A stretch of 32,991 nt of DNA from Flavobacterium sp. (lineage in GTDB: Bacteria; Bacteroidota; Bacteroidia; Flavobacteriales; Flavobacteriaceae): the NCBI GenBank assembly GCA_017984035.1, contig JAGOAF010000009.1, forward strand, positions 1 to 32,991. Direction: 5' to 3'. Position 1 is the first letter of the stretch. Each line of letters begins with the position of its first letter. The notes beneath the pieces were generated by a model. It was given only the letters and a program-made list of their open reading frames with translations, was not told the origin of the DNA and ran no database searches. Shown here piece after piece: positions 1 to 8,458 of the stretch. The translations under genes were made by a program, and so were the position numbers.

Positions 1-30
1 GACCAATTTCAAATTTGAAATTGGTCTTTT
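1..30. terminator. 26-bp perfect palindrome upstream of ccoG
   Basis: Bases 1-26 are a perfect palindrome (arm GACCAATTTCAAA and its complement) followed by TTTT, so the RNA can fold into an 11-bp hairpin with a 4-nt loop. It ends 18 nt before the ccoG start. It could be the terminator of the gene to the left, an attenuator inside a cco operon, or a dimeric protein site. The left edge of the window hides what precedes it. Confidence 0.5.
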
Positions 31-44
31 AAAATTACAATGCC

Positions 45-1463
45 ATGTCAAATATACAAGACGAATCATTTAGAGACAGCATCGGAACTATTGATGAAAC
101 CGGACATAGAAAATTTATCTTTCCTAAAAAACCTTCCGGGAAGTTATATGAATACCGTAAGATAGTAAGTTATTTTCTGTTAGCTATTTTGATTGCCAAT
201 CCATTTATTAAAATTAATGGGAATCAATTTATGATGTTCAATGTTTTGGAACGTCGTTTTAATATTTTTGGTTTTCCGTTTTGGCCTCAAGATTTTTACT
301 TGTTTGTTTTGTTTATGATATTGGGTGTGGTATTTGTCATACTCTTTACCGTAATTTTTGGGCGAATTTTTTGTGGATGGATTTGTCCACAAACTATTTT
401 TTTGGAAATGGTTTTTCGTAGAATTGAATATTGGATAGAAGGAGATAGAGGGGCTCAAATTCGTTTAGCCAAACAAGAATGGAACGCTGAAAAAATCAGA
501 AAAAAAGGATTGAAATGGTCAGTATTTTTGGTTATTTCTTTTTTTATTGCCAATGTGTTTTTAGCGTATTTAATAAGTAGCGACGAATTATTTAAAATGA
601 TTGAAGATGGCCCTGAAAGTCATTTAAGTACTTTAATTGCATTATTAATTTTTACTGGAGTATTCTATTTTGTTTTTGTTTGGTTTAGAGAGCAGGTATG
701 TATTATCGCCTGTCCTTATGGTAGATTACAAGGTGTACTTTTAGATAATAAATCCATTAACGTAGCCTACGATTTTGTTCGTGGAGAAAAAGAAGCAGGT
801 AGAGCTAAGCTAAATAAAAATGAGGATCGTGCTGCATCTGGAAAAGGAGATTGTATTGATTGCCATCAATGTGTACATGTTTGTCCAACGGGAATCGATA
901 TTCGAAATGGAACGCAATTAGAATGTGTAAACTGCACTGCTTGTATTGACGAATGTGATTCAATTATGGAAACAGTTGGTTTGCCAAAAGGATTAATTCG
1001 ATATGCTTCTGAAGATGAAATCGAGAAAAAGACCAAGTTTCAATTTACTGCTAGAATGAAGGGGTACTCTGCCGTTTTAGTAATTTTAATTGGTGTATTA
1101 ACTGGACTTTTGTTTTTAAGAACCGATGTAGAAGCGTCAATTTTACGTTTGCCTGGACAATTGTTCCAACACAAAGGGGAAAATATCAGTAATGTGTATA
1201 CCTTTAAAATAATTAATAAAACTAATACTGAATTTAAAGACATACACTTTAAATTAGTAGGTATAAAGGGTACATTGAAATTGGTTGGTAAACAAGATTT
1301 TACTGTTCCAAAACAAGGTATGAATAGCGGCACATTGTTTATCGAAATCAATCAATATCTGTTAGAAACGGATAAAACTAAATTAGAGATAGAAGTCTAT
1401 AACGGAAATAATAAAATTGAAACAGCAACGACTAATTTTCTAAGTCCAAGAAGCTTCGATTAA
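45..1463 (+). CDS. ccoG: CcoG, cbb3 cytochrome oxidase accessory ferredoxin-like membrane protein
   Basis: 472-aa polytopic membrane protein with two 4Fe-4S cluster motifs. Likely transmembrane segments lie near residues 40-57, 88-108, 158-178, 196-213 and 339-358. Paired cysteines sit in membrane-flanking CxxxCP motifs (C110/C114 and C219/C223). A soluble ferredoxin domain carries CxxCxxCxxxCP at C270, C273, C276, C280 and a second set at C294, C297, C300, C304. A C-terminal immunoglobulin-like domain of about 110 residues follows the last membrane segment, as in the CcoG/RdxA/FixG family. The family acts in assembly of cbb3 oxidase, probably in reducing copper for the CuB centre (family knowledge). 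It is followed by ccoH and a DsbD_2 protein on the same strand. The oxidase structural genes would be expected to the left of the window. Confidence 0.95.
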   Translation: MSNIQDESFRDSIGTIDETGHRKFIFPKKPSGKLYEYRKIVSYFLLAILIANPFIKINGNQFMMFNVLERRFNIFGFPFWPQDFYLFVLFMILGVVFVILFTVIFGRIFCGWICPQTIFLEMVFRRIEYWIEGDRGAQIRLAKQEWNAEKIRKKGLKWSVFLVISFFIANVFLAYLISSDELFKMIEDGPESHLSTLIALLIFTGVFYFVFVWFREQVCIIACPYGRLQGVLLDNKSINVAYDFVRGEKEAGRAKLNKNEDRAASGKGDCIDCHQCVHVCPTGIDIRNGTQLECVNCTACIDECDSIMETVGLPKGLIRYASEDEIEKKTKFQFTARMKGYSAVLVILIGVLTGLLFLRTDVEASILRLPGQLFQHKGENISNVYTFKIINKTNTEFKDIHFKLVGIKGTLKLVGKQDFTVPKQGMNSGTLFIEINQYLLETDKTKLEIEVYNGNNKIETATTNFLSPRSFD

Positions 1464-1478
1464 TTAAACAAATGAAAT

Positions 1479-1934
1479 ATGAAAATTAAATTCAATTGGG
1501 GAACTGGTATCGTAATAGCATTTGGCTTATTCATGACATTCATTTTGTATTTTGTTGTTGAGGTTCAATCCAATTCAAAATACGATAATGATTTAGTTGT
1601 GGAAGAATACTATAAACACGATGCACGATTTGGAGAAGAGATGCAACGTACACAAAACGCTCAGAATTTGGCACAAAAACCAACAATTGTATTGACTTCA
1701 GAAGGGGCTGAAATTAGATTTCCTGCAACTTTTGTCCCTAATAAAATTAAAGGAATAGTATCCCTCTATAGGCCATCTAACAAGAAATTTGATTTCGAAA
1801 TACCGATTTCGATTTCTGAATCAACTTTGCTCATACCTAAAAAAAGTTTGATAGGTGGCCGCTGGGATATTAATATGGAATGGCAATACGAAGGAAAGGC
1901 CTATTTAACTAAAGAAATTATTTATATTCGTTAG
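1479..1934 (+). CDS. ccoH: CcoH/FixH family cbb3 oxidase assembly protein
   Basis: 151-aa protein with one N-terminal membrane anchor (about residues 10-28) and a periplasmic domain of about 120 residues. This is the architecture of FixH/CcoH, which stabilises the cbb3 oxidase complex during assembly. The start ATG lies 15 nt after the ccoG stop, and the next gene starts 6 nt after this stop, so the three genes are very likely co-transcribed. Sequence conservation in this family is low, so the call rests on size, topology and position after ccoG. Confidence 0.85.
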   Translation: MKIKFNWGTGIVIAFGLFMTFILYFVVEVQSNSKYDNDLVVEEYYKHDARFGEEMQRTQNAQNLAQKPTIVLTSEGAEIRFPATFVPNKIKGIVSLYRPSNKKFDFEIPISISESTLLIPKKSLIGGRWDINMEWQYEGKAYLTKEIIYIR

Positions 1935-1940
1935 AAAAGT

Positions 1941-2642
1941 ATGTTGTATTCTGCTTTCATCTTTGGTTTAATTAGTAGCTTGCATTGCATTGGAATGTGT
2001 GGGCCAATTGCCTTGATGATCCCAGTAGACAGAACAAATCCTGCTAAAAAGGTAACCCAAATAATTACGTATCATATAGGGCGATTATCCGCTTACGCTA
2101 CTATCGGATTGATTTTTGGTTTGGTAGGAAAAGGCTTTTTTTTGGCAGGAATTCAGCAACGATTGTCCATCTTTATTGGGATAGCTATGATTATCACAAT
2201 TGTTACTCCCGAAAGAGTTTTGGCAAATTATAATTTTTCTAAACCCATTTACCGATTGATTTCTAAGATCAAATCTTCATTAGGTAAGCAGTTTAAAAAC
2301 AAAAGCTATCAATCCTTATTTACGATTGGTTTACTTAATGGTTTTTTACCTTGCGGCATGGTCTATGTCGCTTTATTTGGTGCCATTGCTATGCAAAGTG
2401 TTCCTTTTGGAGTCCTTTATATGTTACTTTTTGGAATAGGTACCATTCCCATGATGAGTAGTGTGATTTTTTTCAATTCCATTATGACAGTCTCTTTTCG
2501 AAATAAAGTACAGAAAGTAATTCCTTATGTTGGAGTTGTAATCGGTGTATTGTTTATTTTACGCGGATTAGGATTAGGTATACCTTACGTTTCACCGGCC
2601 AATATGAGTTTGTTTATTCAAGAAACGCCCAACTGTCATTAA
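1941..2642 (+). CDS. DsbD_2 / TauE-SafE-like membrane protein of the cco cluster
   Basis: 233-aa membrane protein with about six hydrophobic segments in two halves. The first half has H15-C16-xxx-C20-G-P and the second has P137-C138-G139 in a similar position. These pairs are typical of the DsbD_2/UreH-like group of the LysE/DsbD superfamily, often auto-annotated as sulfite exporter TauE/SafE. Members beside ccoG-ccoH are thought to move copper or reducing power for cbb3 oxidase maturation; sulfite export is not supported by anything here. The end N-C-H could also bind metal, but this is speculation. It is the last gene of the plus-strand cluster and ends 4 nt before the convergent hemN stop. 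Confidence 0.82.
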   Translation: MLYSAFIFGLISSLHCIGMCGPIALMIPVDRTNPAKKVTQIITYHIGRLSAYATIGLIFGLVGKGFFLAGIQQRLSIFIGIAMIITIVTPERVLANYNFSKPIYRLISKIKSSLGKQFKNKSYQSLFTIGLLNGFLPCGMVYVALFGAIAMQSVPFGVLYMLLFGIGTIPMMSSVIFFNSIMTVSFRNKVQKVIPYVGVVIGVLFILRGLGLGIPYVSPANMSLFIQETPNCH

Positions 2643-2646
2643 ATCA

Positions 2647-4011
2647 TCAAACTGTCATTGAAAACAAGGCTGTATCCGGCGCTTTTCGTTTTAAGAGCAA
2701 GTCAAAAGCCATGCAAATATTGCGGACAAAAGGCTTGCCTTCTTCAGTCACTTGGATTCCATCAGGAATAAAATGAATCAAACCATCTTTTTCCATTTCC
2801 CTTAATTGTATCATAACTTCTGGAATTTCCTTAAAGTAGTTTTTTGAATCAGACCAAGAGGTTTCAAATTGACACATGAGATTCAAAATATGTCTTCGGA
2901 TGATTAAATCTTCCTCAGTCAAAAGATGACCTCTAAAAACAGGAATAGTATTCGCATCCAATAGTTGGTAATACTCCTCAATCGTTTTTACATTTTGTGC
3001 AAAACTATACCAACTATCACTAATCGACGAAACGCCTAATCCAATCATTAATTGGGTTTTTGAAGAACTATATCCCATAAAATTGCGATGTAATTTGCCA
3101 ATTTCAAAGGATTCAAATAAGCTATCCGTTGTTAAAGCAAAGTGATCCATCCCAATTTCGTGATAGTCATTTTTATATAATAACTCTTTGCCGGTTTCGT
3201 ATAATTCTCGTTTGGCGGCATCTTTGGGAATATCCTCATCATTGAATCCACGTTGTCCATTTCCTTTGATCCACGGCACATGAGCGTAACTATAAAATGC
3301 TAAACGATCCGGTTGTAATGACTTAGTCTTTTCAATAGTATCTATAACATCTTCTTTTTCTTGAAAGGGTAAGCCAAATATTATATCGTGTCCTATCGAA
3401 GTGTATCCAATTTCTCTTGCCCATAAAGTGACTTTGGCCACATTGATAAAGGGTTGAATACGATGTATGGCTTTTTGTACTTTTTCTGAATAATCTTGAA
3501 CGCCAAAACTAACACGTCTAAACCCTAGATCATACAGTTTTTGCAATTGTTCTCGTGTAGTATTATTGGGATGCCCTTCAAAGCTAAATTCATAATCATT
3601 GGCTTTATTTGCTTTCGCCAAAATTCCGTTGATTAACAACTCTAAGTTTGCAGAAGAAAAGAAAGTAGGAGTACCGCCACCCAAATGAATTTCTTTAATG
3701 TTGGGCTTTTCGCCAAGAACCTGACAATACAAAGTCCACTCTTTCAAAATTGCTTGAATGTAGGGATGTTCTACCTCATGATTTTTTGTAATTCGTTTGT
3801 TGCATCCACAAAAAGTACACATGCTCTCACAAAAAGGGAGGTGAATGTACAAACTAATTCCTTCTGATGCATTACTCTCTTCAAATGATTTTTTGAGGGT
3901 TGACAACCATATTTCATAGCTAAAGTCAAGTTCATTCCAATAGGGGACTGTGGGGTAGCTGGTGTACCTTGGGCCTGGAACATTGTATTTCTGTATCAGT
4001 GAATGAGTCAT
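2647..4011 (-). CDS. hemN: Oxygen-independent coproporphyrinogen III oxidase (radical SAM)
   Basis: 454-aa radical SAM enzyme that decarboxylates coproporphyrinogen III to protoporphyrinogen IX without oxygen, in the cytoplasmic haem pathway. The cluster motif is CxxxCxxC plus a fourth cysteine (C61, C65, C68, C70), the pattern of true HemN rather than HemW. It is followed by GGGTP at 111-115, which contacts SAM. Early residues GPRYTSYP match the HemN N-terminal trip-wire region. Length agrees with bacterial HemN (about 455 aa). It converges with the cbb3 assembly cluster, a sensible pairing because both serve low-oxygen growth. Its upstream region carries an FNR-like palindrome and a Bacteroidota promoter, so oxygen-dependent control is likely. 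Confidence 0.96.
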   Translation of the reverse strand: MTHSLIQKYNVPGPRYTSYPTVPYWNELDFSYEIWLSTLKKSFEESNASEGISLYIHLPFCESMCTFCGCNKRITKNHEVEHPYIQAILKEWTLYCQVLGEKPNIKEIHLGGGTPTFFSSANLELLINGILAKANKANDYEFSFEGHPNNTTREQLQKLYDLGFRRVSFGVQDYSEKVQKAIHRIQPFINVAKVTLWAREIGYTSIGHDIIFGLPFQEKEDVIDTIEKTKSLQPDRLAFYSYAHVPWIKGNGQRGFNDEDIPKDAAKRELYETGKELLYKNDYHEIGMDHFALTTDSLFESFEIGKLHRNFMGYSSSKTQLMIGLGVSSISDSWYSFAQNVKTIEEYYQLLDANTIPVFRGHLLTEEDLIIRRHILNLMCQFETSWSDSKNYFKEIPEVMIQLREMEKDGLIHFIPDGIQVTEEGKPFVRNICMAFDLLLKRKAPDTALFSMTV

Positions 4012-4030
4012 ATCAAAACCATTTGAAGAT

Positions 4031-4038
4031 CAAAAGTA
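4031..4038 (-). promoter_or_regulatory. Candidate -7 element of the hemN promoter
   Basis: Reading the minus strand, TACTTTTG matches the Bacteroidota -7 consensus TAnnTTTG exactly. A weak -33 match (TTTT) lies 19 nt upstream. Transcription would start near 4026, about 15 nt before the hemN ATG. Confidence 0.55.
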
Positions 4039-4059
4039 AACCGACATTCAACCAATTAA

Positions 4060-4075
4060 AATGATAATTATCATT
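4060..4075. promoter_or_regulatory. FNR/CRP-type operator upstream of hemN
   Basis: AATGATAATTATCATT is a perfect 16-bp palindrome containing TGAT-N4-ATCA, the core of FNR/CRP-family sites. Its centre (4067.5) is about 41.5 nt upstream of the start site predicted from the -7 element, the class II activator position. A Fur site also has TGATAAT repeats, but the half-site spacing here is shorter than the Fur 7-1-7 model. No regulator gene is in the window. Confidence 0.55.
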
Positions 4076-4093
4076 CCCTTGAATTTTTCGCAT

Positions 4094-4123
4094 AAAAAAA
4101 CCTCAATCTTTTGGATTGAGGTT
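4094..4123 (-). terminator. Intrinsic terminator of the DUF349 gene
   Basis: A 10-bp stem (AACCTCAATC at 4099-4108 pairing with 4114-4123) with a 5-nt loop. On the minus strand it is followed by a run of T (complement of the A run 4094-4100). It sits 18 nt after the DUF349 gene. Confidence 0.85.
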
Positions 4124-4140
4124 AGATGAGTAGTAGAATA

Positions 4141-6096
4141 TTATTCTTGTTTTAAGTTGCGTAATTGTTTGAGTTTCTCTTTCCAAACTTCTAAACTTTC
4201 TTTGTGAATAGCAATATTCTTTCGAACTTCCAACACAATTGAGTTTTCTTTCTTAGCATTTTTGGTATTGGTAAAGAACTGAATATTATTCTCTAATTGG
4301 AAAATTTCATTTTGTACTTCTTCAATTTTACGTATCAAGAATATTTTTTCACTTTCTAATTTACGAGAATCATTACTTTCAGATAATTGATCGATGCGAT
4401 TAGCAAAACGCATCATATCAGAATCTTTTTTACTCAAACTTAATTTTTCAAAAAGAGCATCCAATATTTTATTGAATTTTCCTTCGATATGACGTCTTGC
4501 AAAAGGGACTCTTCCAAAAGCTTTCCAGTTTTGAATATGTAATTTGATACCGTCTAAATCCGTTTTATGATCTCCAGTTAATTGGAATGCTCTCAACGTT
4601 TCTAAATAGGCTTTTTTGTTTTCAAAAGCAGCTACTTCTTCGCTGTTTTCATCGTTTTTCTGTTCTTTTAATGTATCAAAATAATGGTTACAAGCGTCTT
4701 TGAATTCTTTCCAAATACTATCGGAATATTTTCTAGGCACATGACCAATTTTTTTCCATTCCTCCTGAATTTGTTTCATTATTGGGGTAGAAGCTGCAAA
4801 ATCAGTACTTTCTTGTAACTCTTTGGCTTTAGCCACCAAGGCTTGTTTTTTGCTTAAGTTATCGTTCTGGTCTTTTTTGATGTCTTTGTAAAACGAATTC
4901 TTAAATGTATTGAAGTTACGCACTGCGGTTTTAAATGCTGTCCAAGTAGCTTCGTTTACATCGGCTGGAACTTTTCCTGCCGCAAAAAAGGAAGCTCTCA
5001 AAGCTTCTACTTTTTCTATTTGCACTAACCATTGCGTGTGAGCGTTTACTTTTTCAGTGGCTAAAACTTCAATTTGAGCAATGATCTCTTGTTTTTTAGT
5101 TAAGTTATCTACCTCTGCACCTCTTAATTTTTCAAATAACAATTCGCGTTTGTCATGCATTTGTTTAGTTAAATCACTAAATCTATTCCAAATTTCTTCG
5201 CGGTGTTCTCTTGATACGGGCCCAATTTCTTCTTTCCAAATGCGGTGTAAATCTTGTAATTCGCGAAACGCTTTGTTGATATCTTCTTCATTTACTAATT
5301 CTTCAACACGAGCTACAATTTTTTGTTTTTGCTCTAAATTGTGTTTAAAATCAATATCTCTCGCTTCACGATCTAAGTGCAAATAATCGTAGAAATTTTC
5401 CACATGAAAGTGGTAATTGTTCCAAACGTGATTGTATTTGTCTTTTGGTATAGGGCCTGCATTTTTCCAACGATCTCTTAATTCATTAAAATGTTTTAAG
5501 ATATCTTTAATGTTGGCTTGCGGATTAATTAACTCTTTTAACTCTTCAACTATGGCTAAACGTTGCTCTAAATTGTTTTTCAAGTTTGTTTGTAAACTTT
5601 TGAAGTGTTCGTTTTTTTGGTTTCTGTAAACAGAATATAGGGTATCAAATTTTGATTTAAGAGGAAAGTGGTACTGAAATTCTTCATTTGGGTCTTGATT
5701 TTCAGCGATAAACTCTTCTTTTTTCTCTTCAATAAGGTGATTGTATTTTGCTAAAAATGCTTTTTTAATCTCTTCAACATGTTCTTTTATTGAAGACACT
5801 TTCTCATTGGATACTAATGTGTTCAATTCATCTACCAGTGATTCCATCGATAAAGCCTCATAATCTTGCATCGGAATATCATGACGCTCTTTCAAACTTT
5901 CGTCCTCGCTTTCTTCAGCATTACTGTCGGCAATTGCTTCAATAATAGTCTGATTTTCATTGGTTTCATTAGGTGCTTCTGCAGCTTCTGATGCAATTAC
6001 TTCAACCTCATTCGGTGTAGTTGTAGGTGTTGATTCTGCTGAATCTGTAGTGTGTCCGTCTGCATTAAGCAGGTTATCATTCTTTTCTTCTAACAT
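4141..6096 (-). CDS. DUF349 tandem-repeat coiled protein
   Basis: 651-aa, highly charged, predominantly helical cytoplasmic protein. Residues 1-75 are acidic and low in complexity. From about 150 it has five DUF349 units of 70-80 residues, each with a W-K-x-x-G-x-(V/I)-P type signature and a following W/F helix. The units begin near W210, W287, F370 (Trp replaced), W447 and W524. The last ~80 residues form a coiled-coil tail. The molecular function of DUF349 proteins in Bacteroidota is unknown to me. The repeats suggest a scaffold or RNA/protein-binding rod, which is inference. The gene is monocistronic at its 3' end (terminator) and separated by 216 nt from aroE upstream. Confidence 0.9.
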   Translation of the reverse strand: MLEEKNDNLLNADGHTTDSAESTPTTTPNEVEVIASEAAEAPNETNENQTIIEAIADSNAEESEDESLKERHDIPMQDYEALSMESLVDELNTLVSNEKVSSIKEHVEEIKKAFLAKYNHLIEEKKEEFIAENQDPNEEFQYHFPLKSKFDTLYSVYRNQKNEHFKSLQTNLKNNLEQRLAIVEELKELINPQANIKDILKHFNELRDRWKNAGPIPKDKYNHVWNNYHFHVENFYDYLHLDREARDIDFKHNLEQKQKIVARVEELVNEEDINKAFRELQDLHRIWKEEIGPVSREHREEIWNRFSDLTKQMHDKRELLFEKLRGAEVDNLTKKQEIIAQIEVLATEKVNAHTQWLVQIEKVEALRASFFAAGKVPADVNEATWTAFKTAVRNFNTFKNSFYKDIKKDQNDNLSKKQALVAKAKELQESTDFAASTPIMKQIQEEWKKIGHVPRKYSDSIWKEFKDACNHYFDTLKEQKNDENSEEVAAFENKKAYLETLRAFQLTGDHKTDLDGIKLHIQNWKAFGRVPFARRHIEGKFNKILDALFEKLSLSKKDSDMMRFANRIDQLSESNDSRKLESEKIFLIRKIEEVQNEIFQLENNIQFFTNTKNAKKENSIVLEVRKNIAIHKESLEVWKEKLKQLRNLKQE

Positions 6097-6186
6097 TTTT
6101 TCAATGTATAAGGTTGCTAATTAATCAAGTCGAAAGATAGTAAACCCCAATTGAATTGCAAAATAAATCCCTTATTTATCATCGTT

Positions 6187-6288
6187 TTACGTTAAAAAAG
6201 ATACCTTTTTCAGTGGTTTATTTTGTGTTTGTGTAGTAAACTTTAATGTCAAAAAAACCGCCAACAATGCAATTTTATAAATTTTCAC
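6187..6288 (-). other. Possible 33-codon secreted peptide or gene remnant
   Basis: Starting at a GTG (6286-6288), a 33-codon frame reads VKIYKIALLAVFLTL then KFTTQTQNKPLKKVSF and stops. It has a basic N-end, a hydrophobic core and a polar tail, like the signal peptide of an exported protein whose mature part is missing. It lies between aroE and the DUF349 gene on the same strand. I see no good continuation in other frames. It may be a decayed gene, a real small peptide, or chance. Confidence 0.3.
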
Positions 6289-6312
6289 AATGAGTATTTT
6301 GAAGCTTGCTTT

Positions 6313-7062
6313 TTATTTGTTCCAAATTTCCCAAGCTTTTTCCGCTTGGAAAATAAGCATGTCCAATCCGTTTTTGGTTTTTGCGCCATGGTGCTGGGCT
6401 TTTTTTAAAAATTGAGTCTCGGCTGGATTGTAAATCAAGTCGTAAGCAATGTGTTTTTTGGTAAAGAAATCGTATGGTATTTCAGGATAAGCATCGGTAT
6501 TTGGACTAGTTCCTACTGGTGATGCATTAATTACAATTTGGTATTCATCAAAGATGAGATCGGTGATTTGGTTGTAACCCAAAATAGTATCGCTGGCTTG
6601 TCTTGATACAAAGGTATAGTCGATTCCTAATTCTTCTAAAGCAAAAGCGACACCTTTGGATGCGCCACCTGTACCTAAAATCAAGGCCTTCTTGTGGTGG
6701 GATTCCAATAATGGTTCTAACGATTTCTGAAAACCATAGAAATCCGTATTGTAACCTTTTAATTTTCCTTTTTTAGTAAATTTTATGGTATTGACTGCGC
6801 CAATTTTTAGTGCCTTCTTTGACATTTTATCCAAAAAAGGCAACACTTCTTCCTTGTAAGGAATGGTGACGTTCATACCACTCAAATGGTTATTGTTTTT
6901 GACAATATCTAGGAAAGAGGCTATAGTGGGGATGTCGAAATTTTCGTAGGTGTAACCCTCTAATTTTTCTTTCTCAAATTTTTCTGTAAAATAACCTCTT
7001 GAAAACGAATAATTGATATTACGTCCCAGTAAACCGAAACGTTTTTTAATTGGTGACGTCAT
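6313..7062 (-). CDS. aroE: Shikimate dehydrogenase
   Basis: 249-aa NADP-dependent enzyme that reduces 3-dehydroshikimate to shikimate in aromatic amino acid synthesis. The substrate-binding S-x-S motif is at 19-21 (S-F-S). The catalytic pair is K70 (in NVTIPYK) and D107 (in GYNTDF). The Rossmann glycine loop is GTGGASKG at 130-137, and Q239 near the C-terminus matches the conserved substrate-binding Gln. I chose the ATG at 7062, which follows the stop of the TPR gene by one base (TAA C ATG). A TTG at 7083 would lengthen the frame by 7 residues and overlap the TPR gene without adding family sequence. Length is slightly short, as is usual in Bacteroidota AroE. It is probably translationally coupled to the TPR gene. 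Confidence 0.93.
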   Translation of the reverse strand: MTSPIKKRFGLLGRNINYSFSRGYFTEKFEKEKLEGYTYENFDIPTIASFLDIVKNNNHLSGMNVTIPYKEEVLPFLDKMSKKALKIGAVNTIKFTKKGKLKGYNTDFYGFQKSLEPLLESHHKKALILGTGGASKGVAFALEELGIDYTFVSRQASDTILGYNQITDLIFDEYQIVINASPVGTSPNTDAYPEIPYDFFTKKHIAYDLIYNPAETQFLKKAQHHGAKTKNGLDMLIFQAEKAWEIWNK

Positions 7063-7063
7063 G

Positions 7064-8458
7064 TTATTTTTTGTGTTTGGCAATGTAGTTTTGAACCGTT
7101 TTTTCTTCCCAAATCATTGGGAATAAATCTTCAATTATAATGTAATTGTCAAAGTTCAAACGCAAGCCATTACTCAAATGAAATTTTGCTTTCGTTTTAT
7201 CTTGAATCATAAAATACAATCCAGCTAAGCGGTATTCAATTTCATTTTCTTCAGGAAAATATTCTGTAGCCTGTAATAGTGTTTGAATCGCACTATCAAA
7301 TTCACCTAAAAACTGTAAAATATCAACCCAAAATAACCAGGTGTCTAATTGGTAGTCGCCAAATTCAACCGCTTTACGGTAACCAAATTCAGCTTCTTCA
7401 AAGAAATTCATTTGTTTGTTGATGGTGGCGTAGCGTTTCCAATACAATTGATTTTGGTTGTCAATTGCTAAAGCTTTATTGACATAAAACAATGCTTTTT
7501 GGTAGTTTTTTTCGCGTACATAAAAATCAGTAATTGCAATCCATCCTTTGTCTAAAAGTGGATCTTCGTGAACCGTTTGGTTATAGTATTTGATGGCCAA
7601 TGCTGTATTGCCTAATCGTTCATGACATTTTCCAATGCGAAGTAAAGCATAGGAAGTAGCATCGTCTAATGCTATAGTCCTCTCATAGCTTTCTATAGCT
7701 TCGGCATATTGTTTTAAACGCTCCAAGGCTTTGGCTTTTTCCATAAAAGCGCCCATGAATTCATCGTCAATTAAAGTAGCATAGTTAAAAGCACGTAAAG
7801 CTTCTTCGTATTCTTTTAAACCATAATGCAGTCGCCCTACTTGGTGCCAAGCGATTTCGCTGTATGGATTTTTTTCAATGTATAGATTCAAATAGTCAAT
7901 CGCTTCTTTGTTTTGGTCCAAAAATTCAAAACAATACACTACGTTATATAAAGCAGATTGGTCCTCTACATCTTCTTCTAAGCATTTAATGAAACTGTCT
8001 TTTGCCATTTCTAAATTGTCCATGAAAAGGTATTCCATACCAATTAAATTATGGACATCGGCATAATCATCCGTATACTTCAAGGCAATTTTTAAAAGCT
8101 CTACCGCTTTTTCGTGTTGGTCTCTTTTGGAACAAATATTGGCTTTTTGGATATAAATCTCTTCGTTATTAGGCTCAATAGCATACAACTCATTTAGCAT
8201 TTTATCCGCTAAATCTAATTGGTCTTCATATACCAGCATTTCAACTTGAACTAATTTTAAACCAGTAGATTTTGGGTGTTGCTCTAACGCTAATTTTAGT
8301 GCTTTTTTAGCTAATGAAGTTTTTCCAGAATCAATGTAGTGAAGGATAATTTCTTCAAATTCTTCGGAGTCAAAAAACAAGACCTTATTGGTCTTTAACA
8401 TCGATTCAAATTTAGAAAGCGATAAGTTGTACTCTTCTTCCTCGTTGCTTAATTGCAT
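7064..8458 (-). CDS. Tetratricopeptide repeat protein
   Basis: 464-aa soluble protein made almost entirely of about ten or more TPR units (A-x(3)-Y/F...P motifs from about residue 40 to 430), with an acidic first 15 residues. No signal peptide or membrane segment is visible, so it should be cytoplasmic. Proteins of this kind act as protein-binding scaffolds; the partner is unknown. The gene is immediately upstream of aroE (1 nt) and 114 nt downstream of the aminotransferase gene. This order with OstA and aminotransferase is one I associate with Flavobacteria (recollection, not a search). Confidence 0.88.
   Translation of the reverse strand: MQLSNEEEEYNLSLSKFESMLKTNKVLFFDSEEFEEIILHYIDSGKTSLAKKALKLALEQHPKSTGLKLVQVEMLVYEDQLDLADKMLNELYAIEPNNEEIYIQKANICSKRDQHEKAVELLKIALKYTDDYADVHNLIGMEYLFMDNLEMAKDSFIKCLEEDVEDQSALYNVVYCFEFLDQNKEAIDYLNLYIEKNPYSEIAWHQVGRLHYGLKEYEEALRAFNYATLIDDEFMGAFMEKAKALERLKQYAEAIESYERTIALDDATSYALLRIGKCHERLGNTALAIKYYNQTVHEDPLLDKGWIAITDFYVREKNYQKALFYVNKALAIDNQNQLYWKRYATINKQMNFFEEAEFGYRKAVEFGDYQLDTWLFWVDILQFLGEFDSAIQTLLQATEYFPEENEIEYRLAGLYFMIQDKTKAKFHLSNGLRLNFDNYIIIEDLFPMIWEEKTVQNYIAKHKK

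Noticed and set aside
2631..2659. Direct repeat AACTGTCATT around the converging stops of the DsbD_2 gene and hemN
   Set aside because: Only 10 bp, no hairpin or T run, and both copies are coding; likely chance.
4060..4075. Fur box reading of the hemN palindrome
   Set aside because: The half-sites are too close for the Fur 7-1-7 pattern, while TGAT-N4-ATCA and the -41.5 position fit an FNR/CRP site.
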